Origin: Candidatus Dormiibacter inghamiae
GTDB taxonomy: Bacteria; Chloroflexota; Dormibacteria; Dormibacterales; Dormibacteraceae
Direction of reading: 5' to 3'
DNA: 64,000 nucleotides
NCBI GenBank assembly: GCA_016464825.1
Contig: JAEKNQ010000036.1
Location: 45,825 to 109,824 of the forward strand
In this document: one piece after another, positions 59,314 through 64,000 of the stretch
Layout of the letters: the number at the start of each line of letters is the position of its first letter
Numbering within the stretch: position 1 is the first letter of the stretch
Translations under genes and position numbers: made by a program
The notes under the pieces: model-generated
Told to the model about the DNA's origin: nothing
What the model saw: the letters and a program-made list of their open reading frames with translations, nothing else
Databases searched by the model: none

Positions 59314-60082
59314 TCAGGACGCGGACGCTCCAGTCCTCTGACAGGTGGGGCAGAAGTAAGTCCAGCGCGCCTGCTCACCCTGCAGTCGCGCAGCCACAGT
59401 GGTGCCACAGCGGGGGCAGGGTCGGCCCCGCCGGCCATGCACGGCGCGGGGGCGGCCGCTTTCGAAGCGCCGCTCGAAGCCGCCGCTCAAATTGGCCTGC
59501 ATCGCGTGCCGAGCGGTGGCGAAGAGCTGGGTCAAGGACTCGTCTGTCAGCGCGTCACTCAGGAGCCAGGGATCCACGCCCAGCGTCCAGAGCGCCTCGC
59601 ACTTGTAGACGTTGCCGATACCGCAGCAGACACGCTGATCCAGCAGCAGCTCGCCCAGCGAGACAGGACCGAGCGCCCGCGCCCGCCTCATAATCTCCAC
59701 CCAGCTCACGTCGGCGGCCAGGATGTCAGGACCGAGATGGGCTATACCTGCCAGCGGCTCCTGGGTCAGCTCGACCAGCGGCGCCGAGAAGCAGACTGCC
59801 AGCCAGTCACCGAATTCAAGGATGGCGCGGGCGCCCCGGGCGCTTGCGCCAGCTCTCACCTGGTCGGTAGAGATGCCATGAGCCGGTCAGCCGCATGTGC
59901 GAATGCAGCGTCCAGCCGCCGCTGAACCGCAGCAGCAGGTGCTTGCCGACGGGGTGAACCTCCTCCAGCACAGAGCCGCTGAGGCGCTCCAGAGTGGCCG
60001 GCCGGGCGGCGACCACTGTCTGGCCGAGCAGGCAGCGCCGGAGTGCGGCAGCCGTGCGCCAGATGGTGTCGCCTTCGGGCAC
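59314..60082 (-). pseudogene. nei2: Endonuclease VIII-like glycosylase (Nei2), frameshifted
   Basis: Two frames together cover a Nei/Fpg-family glycosylase. Frame 1 from GTG 60082 gives the catalytic N-terminus PEGDTIWRTAAALR, VGKHLLLRFSGGWTLHSHM and GSWHLYRPGESWRK. Frame 2 continues with ARAILEFGDWLAV, the H2TH region LLLDQRVCCGIGNVYKCEALW, and the zinc finger CPRCG with CPTC. The switch lies in a CGCCCCGGGC tract at about 59831-59840; removing one base (769 to 768 nt) restores a 255-residue protein. It is either a homopolymer error or a true mutation. lhr is encoded upstream on the same strand, as in mycobacteria. Confidence 0.88.
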
Positions 60083-60088
60083 CGGCGG

Positions 60089-60304
60089 CTAGTTGCCTGT
60101 AACGGTCGGATGTTTAGCAGGCCGGAGGCTCCTCGGACCGGCGTTCCAGAGCGGCGGTGCCAAGGCCCGGGTGGCAGGGTGAGGAGCGCATCCAAGATGC
60201 GTGACGAGCCCTGCCGGGTCCCGGAACGCCGGCATCAGCGCTCGCAGGGCGCCCGCCGGGCTGGGACGTCGGATGCTGAACATTTGGCCGGTACAGACAA
60301 CTAG
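60089..60304. mobile_element. Inverted-repeat-bounded intergenic element (MITE-like), copy 2
   Basis: This 216-bp segment fills the nei2-lhr gap almost exactly. It begins CTAG-TTGCCTGTAACGG (60089-60105) and ends CCGGTACAGACAA-CTAG (60288-60304). The 13-bp ends match at 11 positions in inverted orientation, and both are flanked by CTAG, which would suit a target-site duplication. The last CTAG supplies the TAG stop of lhr. Inside is a strong nested stem-loop. Copy 1 lies at 29540-29858, and a 47-bp minimal form may lie at 49030-49076. No transposase is encoded. Confidence 0.5.
60122..60232 (+). ncRNA. Candidate structured RNA with nested stems and tandem G.A pairs
   Basis: Outer stem CCGGCGTTCC/GGAACGCCGG (60138-60147 with 60223-60232) is a perfect 10 bp. 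Inside it, GGCAGGG/CCCTGCC (60173-60179 with 60209-60215) and CGCATC/GATGCG (60187-60192 with 60196-60201, loop CAA) stack on one axis. Between these two, TGAGGAG faces TGACGAG, which as plus-strand RNA gives two tandem G.A/A.G mismatch pairs around a single G-C. The minus-strand RNA would have C and U mismatches instead, so the plus strand is the likely product. A smaller hairpin precedes the outer stem (60122-60137). I know no family that matches. It may simply be the core of a repeat element. Confidence 0.5.
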
Positions 60305-63300
60305 TGCTTCCAGACGATCATGCCGCGGGGGCTGGGGCCGAAACCGGCTTCGCCGAGCAGCGGCGCCAGCTTCGACTGGCGCACAGGCTCTCCATCCACG
60401 CGCTGCAGTTCGATCTTGGTCACATTCAGCGCCACCCGCAGCAGCGCCGACAGCATGTCCACTGTGATGCGGCCGCGCGTCAGCAGTGAGCGGCCGCCGC
60501 GCTCCAAGAACAGCACCAGCTCGCCGCTCTCGAGCACCACGAAGGCGCCGGGCAACCGGCCCATGCGACCCTCGGCGTCGGCCGGCCAGGGCAGCACTGC
60601 GCCATACGGCTGAGCCGGGTCAGTGGCGGCCAGCGCCACCACCTGGCCGGGCGCGTCCCGGCCGGCGCGCAGCCGGTCGACAGCCCCCGGCAGGGCGAAC
60701 TGTGAGCCGCCCAAGCCTGCCACGAAGTAGCCGCGCCGGGCCTTGCCCGCCTCCTCCAGCGCGCGCAGAACCGGATAGAGGGCTGCAAAGCCGCCGCTCC
60801 AGCCCTCCGCCAGGACCGATTCGCGCGTGAGCACACCGTGGCGACGAAGCAGGACCTGCGCCTGACTGAGCAACTGCTCGGTAGCCGTCGGGGCAGGCTC
60901 GCGCAGCTCCTGGACCAGCGACCAGCGGCCGCTGGCGCGGGGCTGGTTCAGCCGGACCGGCGGCGGCCGGCGCCCTTGCGGCCGGCGCTTGGCCGCCGGC
61001 CCCAGGAGCCGCAGCGGAGAGAAGGTGTCGTTGGTCACCTCGCCCGCCCAAACCAGGTCCCAGAGCGCGTCCAGCACCCTCTCCTCCGAGCCGCCGCCCG
61101 CCGCGTTGTAGAGCTCCCGGAAGAACGAGGCGCCCCGAGTCTGCAGGTGCACCCGCAGACTCTCTGCCATCTCCCCGGCGGCCGGCTCACCGACCTCAGG
61201 CAACAGCCGGTTGACCTCACTGCGGAGGTAGAGCGAGACCCGCCCGTCTCCGACGCCCAGCGCGCCGCGCCCCACCCAGGCCACCTCGCCCATTGCGATC
61301 AGCTCGTCGAGCAGGGCCGGTCGGTAACCCGGGACGCGAGCAGGCAGGACGTCGCGTTCTATGACCGAAACCGGCAGCGCGACGCCCTGCAGGGTATCGA
61401 CCGCCTCCAGCAGGCGCTCCAGCGACGCGCTTGGGCGGCCGCCGGCCCGGTCGATCCCGTGCCAGACGGGCAGGAAGCCGGCCAGCACCTTCGGCGTTAC
61501 CGCCTCCGCCTCCCGCCGAAGGGCGGCGAGCGAGCGGCGGCGCAGCGTCCGCAGCACCTCGGGGTGGCAGAACTCGAGGCTCGGCGCAGCGCCGGCGGAG
61601 ATGGGTCGAAAGGCTCCGGAGATGAGCTCACCGCGCGCCACCAGCGCGGCCAGCGCCTCCTCCAGTCGAGCCACGGGCAGGCCCCAGCGAGCAGCCGGTG
61701 CAGCTGCCGAGAAGGGCACGTGAGTGCGCGCCCAGCGCCGGAGCAGCCTGCCCACAGCGTCCGGCGGCGGCTCCAGATACACCTCGGGCAGGCCACCTGG
61801 AAGAGCGCTGCCGAAGGCGTCCCTGTAGCTGCCGGCGTCCTCCGCCGGCAGCCACCGCTCCTCGCCGCCCAGCCGGATCAGCAGCGCCCGACGCGCCTCC
61901 CGCAGCTCGGTCAGCCATTCGACGCTCACGCCGCGAAACCCCAGCTCGGCCTCCGTCATGTCGCCCAGCCGCACGAGCAAGTCGTGCGCCTCGTCGACGT
62001 CGCGCGGCCAGCGCTCGGGCAGCAGTCCCTGCAGCTCCAGCTCCAGCCGCTCGGCCGCCGCGGGGTCCAGCATCTCGCGCAGTTCCTCACTGCCCAGCAG
62101 CTCGGCCAGCAGCTCCCGGTCGAGCGTGAGTGCCTGCGCCCGGCGCTCGGCCAGGGGCGCGTCGCCCTCGTAGATGAACTGGCCTATGTAGTCGAAGAGC
62201 AGTGAGGAGGCGAAGGGGGAAGCCCGCTCGGTGTCAACGCTCACCACCCGGACGGCGTGGGAGCGGATGCCACACAGCAGCTCGCGCAGCGCGTCCAGGT
62301 CGAAGAGGTCGGCCAGGCACTCGCGGTAGGTCTCGGCCAGCAGCGGAAAATCGGGGTAGCGGCTGGCCACTTTGAGCAGGTCGGCGGAGCGCTGTCGCTG
62401 CTGCCAGAGTGGACTGCGCTGGCCCGGTCGGCGGCGCGGCAGGAGCAGTGCCCGGGCCGCGTTCTCGCGGAAGCGGGAGGCGAACATCGCTGTCCCAGGC
62501 AGCTCGGCCGCTACCAGCTCCTGCAGCTCCTCGGGCTCCAGCATCACGTCCTCGACGTCGAGCGGGCGGTCGGCATCCGGTAGGCGCAGGGCCAGCCCGT
62601 CATCGGTGTACATGGTCTGCACCTGGATCCCCTGCTGCTCGGAGAGCTTGGCCTGGAGAGCCAGGGCCCAGGGGGCGTGCACCTTGCCGCCGAACGGGGT
62701 GAGCACGCACACCCGCCAGTCGCCGATCTCGTCGCGGAAGCGCTCCACCACCACCGTGCGATCGTCGGGTACCTCGCCGGTCGCGGCTGCCTGATCGTCC
62801 AGGTAGGCGAGCAGGTTGCGGGCCGCACCGCCGACGAAGCCGGAGGAGCGGCACAGCCGCTCTTCGGCGCCCGCGGCCGAGGAACTGCGCAGCTCTCGGA
62901 TCAAGCTGCCCAGCTGCCGGCCCAGCTCTACCGGCCGCGAGAGCGAGTCGCCGTGCCAGAACGAGATCTTGCCAGGCTCGCCGGGCGCAGGGGCCACCAG
63001 AACGTGCGAGGCGGTGATGTCGACCACCTTCCAAGAGGAGGCACCCAGCACTATGGTTTCGCCCACCCTGGTCTCGAAGACCATCTCCTCATCCAGCTCA
63101 CCGATCTTGCGTGAGGCCTGGCGGCCGCCCAGGGCTGCGCCAGCGGGAGCCGTGTCCCCACCATCGAACAGGCTGACCGTGTAGAGGCCGCGGTCGGGGA
63201 TGGTGCCGGCGTTGGTCACTGCCAGGCGCTGGGCGCCCGCCCTGCCGCGCAGCCTGCCCTCGATTCGGTCCCAGACGATGCGGGGCCGGAGCTCGGCAAA

Positions 63301-64000
63301 CTCGTCAGAGGGATAGCGGCCGGCCAGCATGTCCAGCACCGCCTCGAAAGAGCGGCGGCCCAGGCTGCGGAAAGGGTAGGCCCGGCGCACCAGATCGAAG
63401 AGCTCGTCCAGCGCCCACTCGTCGACCGCAAGCATGGCGACCACCTGCTGGGCCAGCACGTCCAGGGGATTCAGCGGGATGACCGTCTGCTCGATGCGCC
63501 CGCTGAGCATCCCTTCCACCACCGCGGCGCTCTCCAGCAGGTCACCCCGAAACTTGGGAAAGACTGTGCCCCGCGAGATAGCGCCGACTGAGTGGCCGGC
63601 CCGGCCGATGCGCTGGATGCCCGCCGCCACCGAGGGTGGCGCTTCAACCTGGACCACGAGGTCGACAGCCCCCATGTCGATGCCCAGCTCGAGCGACGAG
63701 GTGGCCACCAGACCCCGCAGGTTGCCGGCCTTTAGCCGGTCCTCGATCAGCAGCCTCTGCTCCCGCGCGACCGAGCTGTGATGCGCGAGCACCAGTTCCG
63801 AACCAGCCTGCTCGTTGAGCCGGGCGGCCAACCGCTCGGCCAACCTGCGGGAGTTGACGAAGATGATGGTCGAGCGGTGCTGCTGGACCAGCTCCACCAG
63901 GCGCGGATAGATGGCCGGCCAGATGGAGCGGCGCGGCGCCGGCAGCTCGCCGGCCCAGGCCGCCGCGGGCCCAGTGGGCGGCTCGGCGGGCCCCCCCCGC
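60301..64000 (-). CDS. lhr: ATP-dependent helicase Lhr (N-terminus beyond the window)
   Basis: At least 1230 residues of a large superfamily 2 helicase for DNA repair. The C-terminal RecA-like domain is present: STIIFVNSRRLAERLAARLNE, SSVAREQRLLIEDRLKAG, ATSSLELGIDMGAVDLVVQV and QRIGRAGHSVGA (motif VI). The winged helix and the long Lhr core follow (WRVCVLTPFGGKVHAPWALAL), then a C-terminal domain ending GPSPRGMIVWKH. The frame is open to base 64000, so motif I and the DEAH box lie outside. The first in-frame GTG at 63897 is internal and not the start. The stop codon TAG falls in the CTAG end of the intergenic element. A run of eight C closes the window. Confidence 0.95.
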   Translation of the reverse strand, partial: RGGPAEPPTGPAAAWAGELPAPRRSIWPAIYPRLVELVQQHRSTIIFVNSRRLAERLAARLNEQAGSELVLAHHSSVAREQRLLIEDRLKAGNLRGLVATSSLELGIDMGAVDLVVQVEAPPSVAAGIQRIGRAGHSVGAISRGTVFPKFRGDLLESAAVVEGMLSGRIEQTVIPLNPLDVLAQQVVAMLAVDEWALDELFDLVRRAYPFRSLGRRSFEAVLDMLAGRYPSDEFAELRPRIVWDRIEGRLRGRAGAQRLAVTNAGTIPDRGLYTVSLFDGGDTAPAGAALGGRQASRKIGELDEEMVFETRVGETIVLGASSWKVVDITASHVLVAPAPGEPGKISFWHGDSLSRPVELGRQLGSLIRELRSSSAAGAEERLCRSSGFVGGAARNLLAYLDDQAAATGEVPDDRTVVVERFRDEIGDWRVCVLTPFGGKVHAPWALALQAKLSEQQGIQVQTMYTDDGLALRLPDADRPLDVEDVMLEPEELQELVAAELPGTAMFASRFRENAARALLLPRRRPGQRSPLWQQRQRSADLLKVASRYPDFPLLAETYRECLADLFDLDALRELLCGIRSHAVRVVSVDTERASPFASSLLFDYIGQFIYEGDAPLAERRAQALTLDRELLAELLGSEELREMLDPAAAERLELELQGLLPERWPRDVDEAHDLLVRLGDMTEAELGFRGVSVEWLTELREARRALLIRLGGEERWLPAEDAGSYRDAFGSALPGGLPEVYLEPPPDAVGRLLRRWARTHVPFSAAAPAARWGLPVARLEEALAALVARGELISGAFRPISAGAAPSLEFCHPEVLRTLRRRSLAALRREAEAVTPKVLAGFLPVWHGIDRAGGRPSASLERLLEAVDTLQGVALPVSVIERDVLPARVPGYRPALLDELIAMGEVAWVGRGALGVGDGRVSLYLRSEVNRLLPEVGEPAAGEMAESLRVHLQTRGASFFRELYNAAGGGSEERVLDALWDLVWAGEVTNDTFSPLRLLGPAAKRRPQGRRPPPVRLNQPRASGRWSLVQELREPAPTATEQLLSQAQVLLRRHGVLTRESVLAEGWSGGFAALYPVLRALEEAGKARRGYFVAGLGGSQFALPGAVDRLRAGRDAPGQVVALAATDPAQPYGAVLPWPADAEGRMGRLPGAFVVLESGELVLFLERGGRSLLTRGRITVDMLSALLRVALNVTKIELQRVDGEPVRQSKLAPLLGEAGFGPSPRGMIVWKH

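Noticed and set aside
60276..60289. Second LexA-like site (CGGCCAAATGTTCA on the minus strand) before nei2
   Set aside because: Only one half site is intact, and it lies about 200 bp from the gene inside a repeat-like element.
60838..62205. 455-codon plus-strand open frame
   Set aside because: Antisense to lhr; composition of a GC shadow frame.
63895..63897. GTG 63897 as the start of lhr
   Set aside because: Helicase-like sequence (SIWPAIYPRLVELV) continues upstream to the window edge, so the gene is cut by the window.
1..64000. tRNA, rRNA or tRNA-Sec genes
   Set aside because: I saw no cloverleaf with a T-loop GGTTCGANTCC-like core, and no rRNA-like segment on either strand.

Overview
The window is about 64 kb of GC-rich, gene-dense bacterial chromosome with no rRNA, tRNA, CRISPR array or phage. 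The gene content points to an actinomycete-like lineage or a related uncultured Terrabacteria group (Dormibacterota/Chloroflexota type). The evidence is a fused FbiC and a complete F420 operon with an F420-dependent glucose-6-phosphate dehydrogenase, an lhr-nei2 pair, a CGAAC-N4-GTTC type LexA box, many GTG/TTG starts, and some genes that look leaderless. The phylum cannot be fixed from the sequence alone.

Layout. 1-8.4 kb: a hydrolase remnant, a LysE exporter, an acyl-CoA dehydrogenase with a decayed CaiB-type CoA-transferase behind it, a NarL-type two-component pair, a Crp-like regulator, and an 887-residue cyclase-domain/STAND-ATPase/TPR protein. 8.5-13 kb: a minus-strand operon of an APH-like kinase, an acyl-CoA dehydrogenase, a nitroreductase and a glycosyltransferase, then a dodecin. 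13-20.3 kb: a formate module (OFA transporter and FdhABC) whose catalytic subunit is read through an in-frame UGA with a textbook bacterial SECIS, with a Ca2+/cation exchanger gene on each side. 20-27.4 kb: tryptophan dioxygenase overlapping an SGNH hydrolase, a beta-lactamase-fold hydrolase, a FUSC membrane protein fused to a ParB-like domain, a lactonase and a Flp-type pilin. 27.5-31.3 kb: a signalling cluster with a protein made of two receiver modules and an AT-hook-like tail, followed by a PAS/degenerate-ATPase protein. 31-38.4 kb: metallopeptidase, secreted proteins, alcohol dehydrogenase, SDR, DUF72 and DUF4870 genes. 38.3-42.7 kb: a LexA-box-controlled spore-photoproduct-lyase-like radical SAM gene, endonuclease III, YqeY and an M3-type peptidase. 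42.7-49 kb: the F420 operon. 49-54 kb: BirA, a frameshifted sirtuin, a secreted S1 protease and RocB. 54-59.3 kb: an ATP-grasp/alpha-E/transglutaminase peptide-ligation locus with three transglutaminase-like genes. 59.3-64 kb: a frameshifted nei2 and lhr, which runs off the end of the window.

How the parts may work together. Formate released from tryptophan breakdown could feed the neighbouring formate dehydrogenase. The Crp protein keeps the cAMP-binding residues and sits two genes from a nucleotide-cyclase domain. The F420 operon supplies both the cofactor and the enzyme that reduces it. Two intergenic regions (29.54-29.86 kb and 60.09-60.30 kb) share inverted terminal motifs around CTAG and contain strong hairpins, which suggests a family of small mobile or structured elements. 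The second of these contains a nested stem-loop with tandem G.A mismatches that looks like a folded RNA.

Two genes (sirtuin and nei2) are each broken by a single-base indel in a GC-rich run. This could be real decay or assembly error.
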